Source of the DNA: Paraspadella gotoi
Lineage: Eukaryota; Chaetognatha
Direction of reading: 5' to 3'
Assembly (NCBI GenBank): GCA_051294375.1
Contig: CM119267.1
Coordinates: 24,234,111 to 24,298,110 of the forward strand
Length of the DNA stretch: 64,000 bases
The notes beneath the pieces are model-generated. The model made no database searches. It worked only from the letters and a program-made list of their open reading frames with translations, and was not told where the DNA came from. This document shows positions 48,041-59,604 of this stretch, piece by piece (positions within the stretch are counted from its first letter, which is position 1; each line of letters begins with the position of its first letter). Both the position numbers and the translations under genes were made by a program.

Positions 48041-48334
48041 ATTTTTATTAATACTATATGAAATATAATGTTAAATACAAAAAAGTTAAACAAAAAAGCA
48101 CCAGGTATTCTAGAATACTTACGGACCACACTCAGACGAATTCGTATATGCCTTCCTCTCAGACGAATGTGCCAGGTAATGTGCCTCCCAACATTAATGC
48201 CAATATGCTTTCCCCTCCGACAAATGTGCCGAGTAATGTGCCTCCCACCGGAATTCCGGTACGAATGTGCGGGATTCGTTCGCTCAATCGGAAGGAAAGG
48301 AAATCTTCGTCCCATTTATTTCCGGCGTCGCCAA

Positions 48335-48565
48335 AAAAAAAAAGGGGAAAAAAAGAAAAAAAGGGGAAAAAAGGAAAAGGGAAAAAATGAGAGAGAAAAA
48401 AGGAGAAAAAATATGGGAAAAAAAGGAGAAAAAAGGAAAAGGAAAAAAAGAAAGAGAAAAAAAGGAGAAAATAGGAAAAAGAAAAAAAAAGAAAGAAAGT
48501 GGAAAAAAGGAAAAGGAAAAAAAGAAAGAGAAAAAGAGGAGAAAAAAAGAAAAGGAAAAAAATTG
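48335..48565. repeat. Polypurine tract of block copy 5
   Basis: AAAAAGG/GAGAAA-rich, equivalent to 34310-34530 with different homopolymer lengths. Confidence 0.85.
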
Positions 48566-48704
48566 AATAATATATATAATAATAATAATATATATATATA
48601 ATAAATATAAAATAAAGAAACAACAAAAAAGTTCTAAAATAAAAAGATCTTAGAGAGAGCAAAGAATTTTGAATTTAACAACCGATTTTTTATAGTTAAA
48701 GTTG

Positions 48705-48750
48705 ACATGTTTCGGCTTGCTTATTTCAAGCCTTCATCAGCATATGACAT
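48705..48750 (-). ncRNA. Hammerhead-ribozyme-like motif, block copy 5
   Basis: CTGATGA (48734-48740, minus), stem GGCTTG/CAAGCC with AAATAAG loop, and GAAAC (48709-48713). Core identical to the copy at 34670-34712. Confidence 0.55.
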
Positions 48751-49339
48751 TCAATAATAAATTTTTGTGCAAAAGAAGAGTGTGTGAGAGAGAGAGAGAG
48801 AGAAGAAGAGAGGGTAAAAGTTTTTCCAACAAAGTGGTGAGACAGAATAGTGGTCAGATGTGAGGACAGGTTGAAGGTGAGGACAGATTGAGTGAGTTTG
48901 TGAAAAGAAGTGAAACTTGTTAAAGAGAGAGAGAGAGAGAGAAGTGAGAGAGAGAGAAAACAAAACAACAGAGATAAAATAAATAATAAGATACATTTTT
49001 GCAATGTACAACAAAGATTAAGGAGTTTGAAAAACTAACATTGGAGAAATTTAAACATTTAACTAGTGAATAAATAAGTATTAGCTAAGGGATAGTTAAG
49101 TGAAAATGAAATATGAAAGAAAGTAGTTTTTAGTTTTAGTTGATAATTAGGAGATTAAGAAAGTGAAATTCAAGGGAAAGAAAGAGCTCCAAAGTGAGCT
49201 GGCCCCCTTGTTTTATGCAAATGAAGGACAAGGACGATGATGACGGGTCATTGGCGTGTCAGTGGCTGAGAGGAGAGTATGACCGAACTGATGAATGCCG
49301 GATTGGGAAGCGATCCTTGCGGAAAGATCCCAGGGCTAC

Positions 49340-51535
49340 TCTTATGTCTCTTTGGCCTGATACGCCTGCCGGCTGCCCCTCTCGCCTGCTGACGAGGTGG
49401 GCGGTTGTCCGTTCTTGCCACTTTTGTGACAGGAGTGACGGACTCCTCTCCCTCCTCCTGAAGCCGTCGCTTTGGGGCGACGCTCAGTCCACAGAGGGAG
49501 GGGCTGAGTTGCTGCATTAGAGGGAGAGGCATCGTTTGCCCATCTGCCTGCGCAAGGGCTCCGCCTGTCTCGTTGAGTGGAGATAGGGGAGTCATTGTGC
49601 GGGCGTGGTGGGCGGCGGGGCCTCCACCACGCTTTTGATAAGCGAATCATAGCTTGGAGGGAGATCGAATCGTCCTCCATCACGGTCAAAGAGGGCTCGA
49701 GGGCTTTGATGTAAATTGCCTCTCTAATACCTCTTGAGAACCAATTCGGGTCATGGGACAGCACGAGACAGTCTGATTCCCTGAACAGATGGCCTGTGTC
49801 TGCCGAATGTTCAGCAATTGCGGACAAATAGTGACCTCGGGGCGTCACGGTAAGGTTTTTTGTGTTGTTGGAATCGATTTGTCAGAGACTTTCCTGTCTC
49901 TCCCACGTATGCTGCTGCACAGGATTGGTTGCCCACCCTGCACAGGCCGCCCAGTAGACGGCTCCTGATGTTTTCGGTCTGGGGATTTTATCTTTCGGTT
50001 TCACCAATTGCTCACGTAGGGAGCCCGCGGGCCGTCACTGAAGTGGAGATCCCCTGCTTTGCCAGCACCGCACGCACCAAAGCTTCAGTGATCCCCTGGT
50101 GGTAGGGGAGGGACAAAGTGGCCCACGTTCCTTGGGCGCTTCTGCTTTATCTTCCACTTGCGCTGTGGTGGGCGGCGGTCGGCTCTTCAGCAGCAAGCTC
50201 CGTTCTGCCTCCTGGGGGTGAGGTAGAACCTGCGTCAGCGGTTACTTGGACAGCCCCTGGTTGGCCACTGTCCTCAGCCAGGCGCGGCCGATACCTAGCC
50301 TTCTCGAAGGCCCACAAATGGGTAGCCCTTGATCGCCAAGGCTCTTTTGATGTGCTCGAGCTCGGCGGCCTGAAGCTCGGGGGTCGACGGAATCAGTGCA
50401 GCTCTCCTGGTAAGGATCTGACCGTGGCGAGCTTGTGAGACAAGGGAGCATGTGTGAGATGAAGGGAATGTATTGGTCCGTGTGGGTCGGTTTGCGATAT
50501 ACTGAGAATCCAATGAGCCGCCCTCTTTGAGCGTTGAATCAACACATCGAGCATTGGAATTGACCCATTCACCTCCCTCTCACATGTCACACTTGATCCG
50601 CACATGGATGCCTGTTCAGGTGGTTTAGTAGATCCTCAATGAGGTCTTTGCGCACAGCCAGAATGTATCGTCTGCTTTCCTGATACCAGAAGAGGCTGAC
50701 TCTGCCCCATGCAACAATCGAAAGAGGCCAAAGCTTCCACCTCATAGTCCTCCATATAAAAATCTGCCAGAGGACTTTGACGTTGATTTGCCCATCCCTA
50801 AGCCACCAGGCTGGGCATAATATTGTCCATCGAACCTGAAGTACGCCAGTTCCAGGTCGGAGGCCGCAGCAATGCCATGGATATCATCCAATTGATTGGC
50901 GTACGCTCGTGCAATGACCGCTCTTCCTCAAGCGGCGCTCTGCGGAAGCTAACCGCCAAGTCTTGGGATGTTCGTAAAACATGGCTTTGTAAATCGCAAC
51001 GAGACCAAGAGATGAGTATCGGGCACTTTGTGATGCTGCAACTTTTCCGTCAGATCAAGAGAATTTCTGAGGTGGTGTTGGTTACCAACCACGAGTGAGT
51101 ATGCGACCCCAACTCCTTCGACATTCCATTGAAAAATGGAATTGCGGGCTGAAACGATCGGGCAGTAATGGTAAATTCGGCTTATGTACCTTCGGCTGAC
51201 CGAAGAAACAAAGGAGGCTGCGTTGAGTCAGGATTGACTCTGTGAAATTACTGACGGGGAGCAGTATTCACGTATTCGTTCGTCAACCGTCTGGATCCGA
51301 GCCCTGTAGGTAAGGGTCGGGTCCTTTGGCAGAGGATGGTAAGTTTTGCGATCTGCCAACATTTTTCGTACCTTGTCTTTGTAATCATGGGCGTCCATGA
51401 TTACCGCAGCTCTTCCTTATCCGCGGGATGAACCATGATCGCCTGATTGCGCTTGAGTGAGGCAATGGCCTTGCGCTCACCCTTACCGACATTTGGCGGG
51501 GGGCGGAGCTCTTTCTGCATTGAGCACCCGCGATC
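49340..51535 (-). pseudogene. PLE RT and GIY-YIG endonuclease, frameshifted
   Basis: Short matches to the PLE RT occur in order but in different frames: GERKAIASLKRN and VHPADKE (about 51500-51410), AVIMDAHDYKDKV (51400-51355), QPKVHKPN (about 51205-51180), FRFDGQYYAQPGGLGMG (about 50850-50795), the catalytic ADDTFWL (about 50675-50655) and EVNGSIPMLDVLI (about 50565-50525). The endonuclease shows YVGETGKSLTNRF (49900-49870) and then AIAEHSADTGHLF and REAIYIKALEPSL in another frame (49820-49690). At least six frame changes and several stops mean no intact protein. Part of this may be consensus error rather than decay. The enzyme would copy element RNA at a nicked target. Confidence 0.85.
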
Positions 51536-51648
51536 AAAAATTATAAATGATGTTAAGTATCAACAAAATTATAAACGAGTCTATTTTATTTCTCGTTTTA
51601 AAAAGAAATAAAGGTTATTATTTCATAATTCTTTCAAAAAGGTTTTCT

Positions 51649-51668
51649 TCGTCGTCGTCGTCGTCGTT
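51649..51668. repeat. (CGT)n microsatellite
   Basis: Short trinucleotide run about 115 bp beyond the PLE truncation point. Copy 1 also has a (CGT)n run, directly at its PLE truncation (22155-22170). Confidence 0.9.
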
Positions 51669-51735
51669 CACTGAAACAAAAAAGTACTTTAAAGTTAATT
51701 AAACAAATGAATATATTTTTTTAGATCGATCCATA

Positions 51736-52682
51736 CATGGTGACAATTTTACAAAGCGCCGGTAGAAATACGCTGTCATTTGCAAACCAGTGGTATTTCA
51801 TTGATTTTAAAAAATTTAGTTGAGTAAGAAAATACAAAACTATTTATGTGTTAAAATTTTTATTGATCAGTTAAGATATGCCTTGACAATGAGTGGAGAA
51901 AGTTGCTTTTCAAATCGGGTTTCATTTTCCAACTCACTGTTTTTAAATTCAATTTTTTGGGGAACTTTTAACACTTTTTAAAACAAAATATTTTATTAAA
52001 ATATTAACAATTAATATCCTCAAAAGCCTTAAAATATGAAAAGAATTATATACTTACAAATACTGTTAGTTTAAAAATAATTTAACTGATCAGCTTTAAA
52101 TTTAATTAGGATATTCAAAAACGAGACATCTTTTAAAAAATCAATAGCTGGAGAGTAATTATAATTTTTATCAAATTGTGATTGCTATACTTAAATCTTT
52201 TTTTTTCAGCTCTTTATGATACTTATATAAATAATAATATTTTTTTATTAAATATTTAAACAGGTCATATATTTTGAAAAAAGATTTAAAATTTTAAATA
52301 ATTCATTTTTGACACTCTTAATTGAAGCAAGGCTGGGCAGCTTACTTTTTATGTTAGAGCTTCGTAAGTATATCAATCTCTTCATATTTTAGGGCTTTCT
52401 GAGGAATATTAATATTTTAATAAAATACTTAAGTTTAAAAAAGTGCTAAAAGTTCCAAAAAAAAAATTGAATTTAAAAACAGTGAGTTGGAAAATGAAAC
52501 CCGATTTGACAAGCCAACTTTCTCCACATCCATCAAGGCATATCTTAACTGATCAATATAAAATTTTAACACATAAATAGTTTTAGTATTTTCTACTAAA
52601 CTAAATTTTAAAATCAATGAAATAACCACTGGTTTGCAAATGACAGCATATTTCTACCGGCGCTTGTAAAATTGTCACCATG
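51736..52682. mobile_element. 947-bp foldback element flanked by TA
   Basis: Long inverted repeats: left arm 51736 to about 52070, right arm about 52353-52682, closely similar with small indels. The ends are CATGGTGACAATTTTAC and its reverse complement. TA stands outside each end (51734-51735 and 52683-52684), as expected for a TA target duplication of the Tc1/mariner type. The central 280 bp are AT-rich without an ORF, so the element is non-autonomous. Confidence 0.8.
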
Positions 52683-52837
52683 TACATTAATCGAGATGAT
52701 GCCAATACGTGTGTTAAACGCAAAAATAATAGATATACCACAAACAATTTAAATATGAATTTCAGGAAATTAACGATAGAATAATTTAATAATTTTAATT
52801 CATTGAATAATTGAACGTTCAATGCCATAACAATGAT

Positions 52838-52901
52838 TCATTGATCGATTGATTGATTGATCGATTGATTGATTGATCGATTGATTGATTGATTGATTGA
52901 T

Positions 52902-52941
<40 letters not shown>

Positions 52942-52946
52942 CGATT
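52838..52946. repeat. (ATTG)n microsatellite with ATCG variants
   Basis: About 27 tetranucleotide units, mostly ATTG with scattered ATCG. Confidence 0.95.
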
Positions 52947-53055
52947 TACCTCCTTACAAATCCCCCGGTCTCCTTGGCTTCGGCTCATCTCCGAATTCCA
53001 ATTCTCTTAATCGGTTTTCCAAGAAATAGAGGTTGAACTGAGAATAGATCTTTGG

Positions 53056-53985
53056 CGTGGAAAGGGAGAGAAAGGAGAGAAATGGAAAGGCGAAAGAGAA
53101 GAAAGGGAAAGGGGAAAGAGAAGAAAGGGAATAGGGGAAAGAGAAGAAAGGAAAGGAGAAAGAGAAGGAAAGGAAAGGGGGAAAGAGAAGAAAGGAAAGG
53201 GAAAGAGAAGAAAGGGAAAGGGAAGAGAAAAAGGGAAAGGGGAAAGAAAGAAAGGGAAAGGCGAAAAGAGAAGAAAGGGAAAGGGGAAAGAGAAGAAAGG
53301 GAAAGGAGAAAAGAGAAGGAAAGGGAAAGGGAAAGGAAAAGAGAAGAAAGGGAAAGGGAAAGAGAAGAAAGGGAAAAGGAGAAAAGAGAAGAAAGGGAAA
53401 GGGGAAAGAGAAAGAAAGGGAAAGGGAAAGAGAAGAAAGGGGAAAGAGGGGAAAGAGAAGAAAGGGAAAAGGAGAAAGAGAAGAAAGGGAAAGGGGAAAG
53501 AGAAAAGGAAAAGGGAAAGAGAAGAAGAGGAAAGGCGAAAAGAGAAGAAAGGAAAGGGAAGAGAGAAAGGGAAAGGGGAAAGAGAAGAAAGGAGAAGGGG
53601 GAAAGAGAAGAAAGGGAAAGGGGAAAGAGAAGAAAGGGAAAGGCGAAAGAGAAAAAGGGAAAGGGGAAAGAGAAGAAAGGGAAAGGGAAAGAGAAGAAAA
53701 GGGAAAGGGAAAGAGAAGAAAGGGAAAGGGGAAAAGAGAAGAAAGGGAAAAGGGAAAGAGAAGAAAAGGGAAAGGCGAAAGAGAAAAGAAAGGGAAAGGG
53801 AAAAAGAGAAAGAAAGGGAAAAAGGGGAAAGAGAAGAAAGGGAAAGGGGAAAAGAGAAGAAAAGGAAAGGGGAAAAAGGAAGAAAGGGAAAGGGAAAAGA
53901 GAAGAAAAGGGAAAGGGAATAGGAAGAAAGGAAAGGGAAAGAGAAGAAAGGGAAAGGGGAAAGAGAAGAAAGGGAAAGGGAATTA
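53056..53985. repeat. Purine-only 21-22-bp minisatellite, about 43 units
   Basis: Units of GGGAAAGGGGAAAGAGAAGA with length variation. The plus strand has almost no pyrimidine apart from a few C in GGCGAAAG variants. The 324-residue Lys/Glu/Arg/Gly frame is not a gene. Confidence 0.95.
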
Positions 53986-54480
53986 AGGAAAAAGAAATAG
54001 AAATAAAAGAGAAAGGTGATCCTTAATTAATCGTTTTTATTATTCTTTATATAAAGTATATTCTTTTATAATGTAATGTAATGTAATAGGATTAATATTT
54101 AATTATTTACTTACCAAAAAGGAGACCGCAACAAAATTGAAGATGTTTTGATTTCTCGCGAATCTGAGAAGAGAAGAAAGCGAATCCATTTTGGCGGCAA
54201 AGAAATATTTGAAATAAAAAATATAAAAAATAAGTCTAAGGGAAAAACAATATTTATTTGCATCGAAATATGCAATAAACGAATTTAACCGATAGTTTTA
54301 AAGGAAATAATAAATTAAGGCAAACAATTTAGTTTTGCAATACCGGACTAATAAAATTGTAATTAGGCAAACGAAAAAAAAATATTTGAGAAATAGAATT
54401 CTGACATCAAAGAAAATGAGCCGCCTTGAGACTATTGACCTGAAAGAAGGAAAAGATTGGAGGCAGGAATATCGACCAGA

Positions 54481-54481
<1 letters not shown>
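53986..54481. other. AT-rich stretch, no gene
   Basis: Nothing recognisable apart from a TAATG triplication near 54070. Confidence 0.6.
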
Positions 54482-54568
<87 letters not shown>

Positions 54569-54613
54569 GAGCTGAAACATCGACAGAAGGAAAGGATGAA
54601 TGGGGTTAATGAC

Positions 54614-54696
<83 letters not shown>
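54482..54696. repeat. Two (GA)n arrays around a short spacer
   Basis: Arrays at 54482-54565 and 54620-54696. The sequences left of each (GAAAAGATTGGAGGC and GAAAGGATGAATGGG) are weakly related, suggesting a duplicated unit. Confidence 0.92.
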
Positions 54697-54703
<7 letters not shown>

Positions 54704-55098
54704 AGATGGAAATGAAAATCCATTGGACGATTAATCGGTCAGACCATCAACGAAGATTTTGTTTGTGATTTGCAATTAAAATTTGTAGTTTTGTAGTTTT
54801 GAAACGAAGAGTTATTTTCAGGGCAAATATATAAATGTCTATTGAAGGATTCTCTTCTTGGGTCATGGGCAATCGTTATTCAATCAGGCGTGGAATATTG
54901 AAAAACCAAAACAGAGAGCAAGTGAGAGAGAGAGAGAGAACGATATAGAAACGTAGAAACGTCAGAGCGAGAGAGAGACAGAGCCAACCTCCTTTTTGTC
55001 AAAACGTGTTAGTTGTGAAAGTCTAGTGAGATTGAAAGGAGTGAAACCGATTCAGTGAAACAAAGAGACGCTTTGTGAAATGTTGCCTCGTAGCTCTT

Positions 55099-55138
<40 letters not shown>
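55099..55138. repeat. (CT)n microsatellite
   Basis: CT array. The 54697-55098 stretch before it is AT-rich without a recognised gene. Confidence 0.93.
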
Positions 55139-55140
<2 letters not shown>

Positions 55141-55254
55141 CGAAAGAGAACAATCACGTCCCAAGCGGCGAAACCAAAGATAAAATGGAGGATGAAGGAA
55201 AGAAAAACCAGGGATTAAGAATTTGGGAGAAATAATCGCCAATCGGGGCGAAAG

Positions 55255-55470
55255 ATGAACGGACGGACAGACAGACAAAGAGACTAAGAGATAGAGAGAC
55301 CAACGGACAGATAGAGCGACAGAAAGACAGATAAAAGACGGCCAAGAGAGATCAGTGGAGGGAACAAACCGACAAATAGACAGTCAGAGAGGGAGACAGA
55401 CAGACAGAGAAACATATAATCAAACAATAAGAAGACCCACAAAGAGAGACAGTAAGACGGAAAAACAGAC
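55255..55470. repeat. Degenerate (GACA)n region
   Basis: GACGGACAGACAGACA, GACAGATAG and AGACAGTAAGA words throughout. Confidence 0.75.
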
Positions 55471-55538
55471 ATTCATACTGACGAACTGATAAACTTGAAA
55501 GTCCGTTTTGGTTGAAAGGAAATTAAGGTTTTTAAGAC

Positions 55539-55660
<122 letters not shown>

Positions 55661-55712
55661 ATGAACCCCTTTCTGAGTGAGGATGTAAAAAAACAAACAA
55701 ATCAGAGTCAGA

Positions 55713-55922
55713 ACAACAACAACAACAACAACTACAGTTGGCCCGACTTTGGTTAACTTGTTTACCAGACGACGACGACGACGACGACTACAACATAGAA
55801 TAACTTGGTTAAGAGAGAGAGATGCACGTAAAACAAACAGAGTCTAACCTACGAGAGCGATGAACTTGAGATTAAAAGACGACGACGAAGATGATGACGA
55901 CGACGACGACGACGACGACGCC
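55713..55922. repeat. Trinucleotide runs (AAC)n and (ACG)n
   Basis: AAC at 55713-55732, ACG at 55769-55789 and GAC at 55878-55921. Confidence 0.9.
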
Positions 55923-56094
55923 AACCTGTTATGGGGATCGATTTATCAACGAACGAAGAAATCAAACAAGAATTTAAACTTGAAATATTATTTAACTTGT
56001 TTCTGAGAATTTAAGATCGAATGCTTGAATTTTATGACGTTAATAATTTTTAAAAAAATAATAATTACTAAAAAATTTCGTAATGGCAGTTCGG

Positions 56095-56170
56095 GGTGGC
56101 ATATGGACGGTGGCATTTGGAAGGTGGTATTTGGGAGGTGGCATTTGGGAGGTGGCATTTGGGAGGTGTC
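56095..56170. repeat. 14-bp minisatellite, 5 units
   Basis: Unit GGTGGCATTTGGGA, five tandem copies starting at 56095. Confidence 0.93.
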
Positions 56171-56285
56171 GGAGGACTGAGGTGGGAATAAGCTCATTGC
56201 TGGGGAATTTCGGACTGCTTAACCGGGGATCGGGGACTTAAAACGGAGATAATCGTTGGCTGGGGATTCTCTGCGATCCCTCGGT

Positions 56286-56376
56286 GATGGGAGATGGGAG
56301 ATGGGAGATGGGAGATGGGAGATGGGAGATGGGAGATGGGAGATGGGAGATGGTAGATGGGAGATGGGAGATGGGG
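56286..56376. repeat. 7-bp GATGGGA repeat, about 12 units
   Basis: Regular heptamer array with one GATGGTA variant. Confidence 0.93.
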
Positions 56377-57660
56377 ATTCACGAACACTTTCTTGTCTCC
56401 AGTGAAAAGAGAATCACGAATATTTAATGGCTTTGATCTCGATCGCTAGTTGGGCCGACGTTTTTGAAAAAAAAGTGAGAATTTGTGAATATCACAAATG
56501 GTTGAAAAATGAAAATACAATAGTTTTGGTATTTTTATTCTTATGATGGACTAATAATTACTTCCGCCACACTTTACAACCAATTCTAAATTCATTCATT
56601 CATTTAATATATAAGCTATTTTGCCCCTGTCTTTGGACAGGCTTTGGTTGTTTAAGGCCTCCATCACTCTTACAAGATGATAACATAGCAGGTTCCTGCA
56701 AGCTTTCAATCAAGACTCTCACATAATTTCGTTTATTCACTCCCAGAGTTCCTGACTTCCCAATCAATGAAGTGGTATAATATTTCCAAAAATGTTTCAA
56801 TTGTATGAAAAGACTACTCCCTTAAGTAGATCGGGGAATTCTATACTGTACTCCGCCCAGCATCGAAATACAAGGAGCTGAATTTTATGTAATTCGTACA
56901 ACCAATATAAAATTATCCATTCCATTTCATAAATCTTCCTCTTAACCTTGGCCATCCGAGATTGCGGTTCGTACGCGACGGATAACCGAGGGCACAAGTC
57001 CTCGAGATTTTTCGAGTCGAACACGGATTCCGGGATTCTCCTTCAAAGGTCTCAGGATCGAATCTCGTTCCACGGAAAGAAAAAAAAAATCCGGAATTTC
57101 TTCTTTTTTTTTCGAAGCTCGAATTTCGCGAGTATTTTTGGGAGGCGCGTGGCGACGTGATCGGAATAAGAAGGGATGGAGTGGAGGGGAAGAGGGAAGA
57201 GGAAAGAGGGGATGAGGGGAAGGGATGGAGGAGGGGAAAGGAGGAAGGAGGAAAAGGGGAGGAAGGAGGGAGGGACGAGGGGATTGGTGAAGGAACGTAG
57301 AATGGACAGAAACAAAAGAAGAGAGACAGAGATAAAATATTTTAAAATCAAAAAAGAAATATGAATGACGAACAAAATTGATGATTAGTTTTAGAAAAAA
57401 AGAATTGTTTTTGATTCGTCAGCCATAAATTTGTATTGATGATTAGTTGAAATTAACTACGTAAAAAATTTATAAAGTACAAAACGAAAGTTCAAAATTT
57501 TCCCGTAGGCAAAGTTATAAAACTCTCTCCGCTCAGTTTCAACCAGATTTTTTTTTTTTCTTAGCGGAAACAAAAAGTCGAAGGGAAAAAAAATTTGAAA
57601 AAGAGAAAAAAAAGGAGGAAAGTTGCGTCCTAATTAGTTTCAGCCGTAAATAGGTCTCCC
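56377..57660. other. Non-repetitive stretch, no gene assigned
   Basis: Minus-strand frames at 56600-56800 and 56797-57024 have mixed codons, and a donor-like GTTAAG lies at 56941-56946, but no consistent exon chain could be built. A GGA-rich patch lies at 57180-57290. Confidence 0.45.
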
Positions 57661-57661
57661 T

Positions 57662-57835
57662 CTCTAACTCTCTTTCTCTCTCTTTCTTTCGCTCTTTTCT
57701 TTCTTTCTTTCTCTTTTTCTTTCTTTCTTTCTTTCTTTTTTTCTCTCCTTCTTTCTTTCTTTCTTTCATTCTGCCTTTCTTTCTTTCTTTCTTTCCTTCT
57801 TTCTTTCTTTCTTTTTCTCGTTGCTCCTTGTTTTC
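57662..57835. repeat. (TTTC)n microsatellite
   Basis: Interrupted TTTC array. Confidence 0.93.
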
Positions 57836-58109
57836 TTTGCTTTTTGGTTAAATTGGTTCAAAATGTATTATTACAATTACAAATACATTTCCGAAACCAA
57901 AAGCTCTAAACCCAAATATTGCAGCGCCCTTCTCATTCTCTCATTTTTTAGTTCAAATTTTGCACGATGCTCTTTTGTTTTGTTTTTTTCATAATTGATC
58001 CCCAGCCGCGAGAGGGCAGGGCAGGCAGAGAGAGCCTGGGGTTGCTCTGGCAGTCGGTGAGTTTAAATGCGGCGTTGTAATGGGGTGTTTCTGAGGACGT
58101 TGGCAGCTG

Positions 58110-58121
58110 CGGCGGCGTCGG

Positions 58122-58168
<47 letters not shown>
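58110..58168. repeat. (CGG)n trinucleotide repeat
   Basis: About 15 uninterrupted GGC/CGG units at 58122-58168 preceded by an interrupted run, a GC-rich island in AT-rich DNA. Confidence 0.95.
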
Positions 58169-58346
58169 TTGTTTAGGCCAAATCTCACGCAGCGAAAGAA
58201 AAAACGGAAAACCGCGGGATTCAAATTTGGTTGGTGATTGGTGAACGATGATTTGTGATTGGTGATTGCTTGGAATAATTTCTTTTTATCAGATTCACGC
58301 AAGATGATATTCGGTCAATGTCATTTTCGTCGGGGGAATTTTTCCT

Positions 58347-58371
58347 NNNNNNNNNNNNNNNNNNNNNNNNN
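58347..58371. other. Assembly gap, 25 N
   Basis: Undetermined bases directly before a complex (GA)n region. Confidence 1.
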
Positions 58372-58411
58372 TCCTTCTAGACAACGATTCGTCGTCGCGG
58401 TGATGAGTAGA

Positions 58412-58461
58412 TCAAGAGGAGAGAGAGAGAGAGAGAGAGAGAGGAGAAGGAAGAAGGAGAG

Positions 58462-58502
<41 letters not shown>

Positions 58503-58583
58503 GAGAGAAGAAGAGAGAGAGAGAGAGAAGGAGCGAGAGAGAGAGAGAGAGGAGTTGAAGAGAGAGAGAGAGGAGAGAGAGAA

Positions 58584-58631
<48 letters not shown>

Positions 58632-58680
58632 GAGAGGAGAGGAAGAGAGAGGAGGAGAGGTGAGAGAAGAGAGAGAGAAG
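58412..58680. repeat. Complex (GA)n/(GGA)n region
   Basis: GA arrays broken by GAAG, GGAG and GTTGAAG. Confidence 0.93.
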
Positions 58681-58803
58681 ATCGTCGATCCGTGTGATCT
58701 TTTTGGGTGAACGGAATTTCGATCTCCCTTCTCCACCGAAGAAGAAGAGAATTGATGTCGAGCGAAGATATCACAAGGGGTCACGCCACGCAAGATTTCT
58801 TCT

Positions 58804-58870
58804 ATCTCTCTCTCTCTCTCTCTCTTCTCATCTCTCTCTATCTCTCTCTCATCTCAGTCTCTCTCTGTTC
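58804..58870. repeat. (CT)n microsatellite
   Basis: Interrupted CT array continuing as C/T-rich sequence to about 58950. Confidence 0.88.
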
Positions 58871-59015
58871 TTTCTATCTCGTACTCGCTCTCCATCCATC
58901 TCTACTCTTCTTCTCTGTCTGTTCTTTTCTCTTCTGGTCTACTTATTGCTGTATATTTTTCTTTATTTATATATATAGTATAACTTTCTCTCTCAATCTC
59001 TCTTGCTCTCGAAGT

Positions 59016-59100
59016 CTTCTCTCACTGCTCCAAATTTTCCACATTGGCGCTCTCAATCTCTCTCTCTCTTTCTCACTGCTCCAAATCTTCCACATTGGCG
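59016..59100. repeat. 52-bp tandem duplication
   Basis: CACTGCTCCAAATTTTCCAC and the related CACTGCTCCAAATCTTCCAC both lead into ATTGGCG, with a CT-rich spacer. Confidence 0.9.
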
Positions 59101-59112
59101 AGTGTCGCCAAA

Positions 59113-59260
<148 letters not shown>

Positions 59261-59324
59261 TTCCATCACGTCTCTCCGGGAAATAACAAACGCCGTGGGA
59301 AAGATGGTCGATGATTCCTTCACA

Positions 59325-59360
59325 ATTGACATTTCTGACATGGATGACAGAAATGTCAAT
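59325..59360. other. Perfect 13-bp inverted repeat
   Basis: ATTGACATTTCTG (59325-59337) and CAGAAATGTCAAT (59348-59360) with a 10-base loop. Mixed-codon frames cross it on both strands (plus to a stop near 59383; minus from an ATG near 59380), but neither has splice support. Confidence 0.8.
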
Positions 59361-59449
59361 CTTGCAGTTTTTGCTGACATTTGATGCTCGGAGAGAAAAA
59401 ATATGTGGCATACGGTTCGTGCTAAAGGTTGACTAATATGAGATTCAAA

Positions 59450-59453
<4 letters not shown>

Positions 59454-59540
<87 letters not shown>
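59454..59540. repeat. (GA)n followed by (AAAG)n
   Basis: GA array to about 59488 then about 13 AAAG units. Confidence 0.95.
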
Positions 59541-59541
<1 letters not shown>

Positions 59542-59604
59542 TGAAAGTCTTCGTCTTGATGAACTAATTTGCGAGAAAAAGTTTATACTTTTTTTCTTTT
59601 TCTT

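Larger units (their letters stand above)
45921..49340 (-). repeat. Composite block, copy 5 (reverse)
   Basis: Nearly identical to 31890-35330 apart from small indels, then continues past the copy 1/2 breakpoint into full PLE sequence. Confidence 0.92.
48705..51535 (-). mobile_element. Penelope-like retroelement, 5'-truncated
   Basis: Order on the minus strand: N-terminal edge of the RT (about 51520), RT core, thumb/linker (50600-50290), low-complexity linker, GIY-YIG endonuclease (49950-49660), 3' region and hammerhead-like motif. This RT then GIY-YIG order defines canonical endonuclease-bearing PLEs. The element starts abruptly near 51535 beside AT-rich DNA. Confidence 0.85.

Noticed and set aside
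53052-54026. 324-codon Lys/Glu/Arg/Gly ORF
   Set aside because: Entirely purine minisatellite; the frame is open only because stops need T.
56947-57043. Minus-strand exon ending at donor GTTAAG
   Set aside because: Three frames are partly open, the acceptor is weak, and no neighbouring exon matches in phase.
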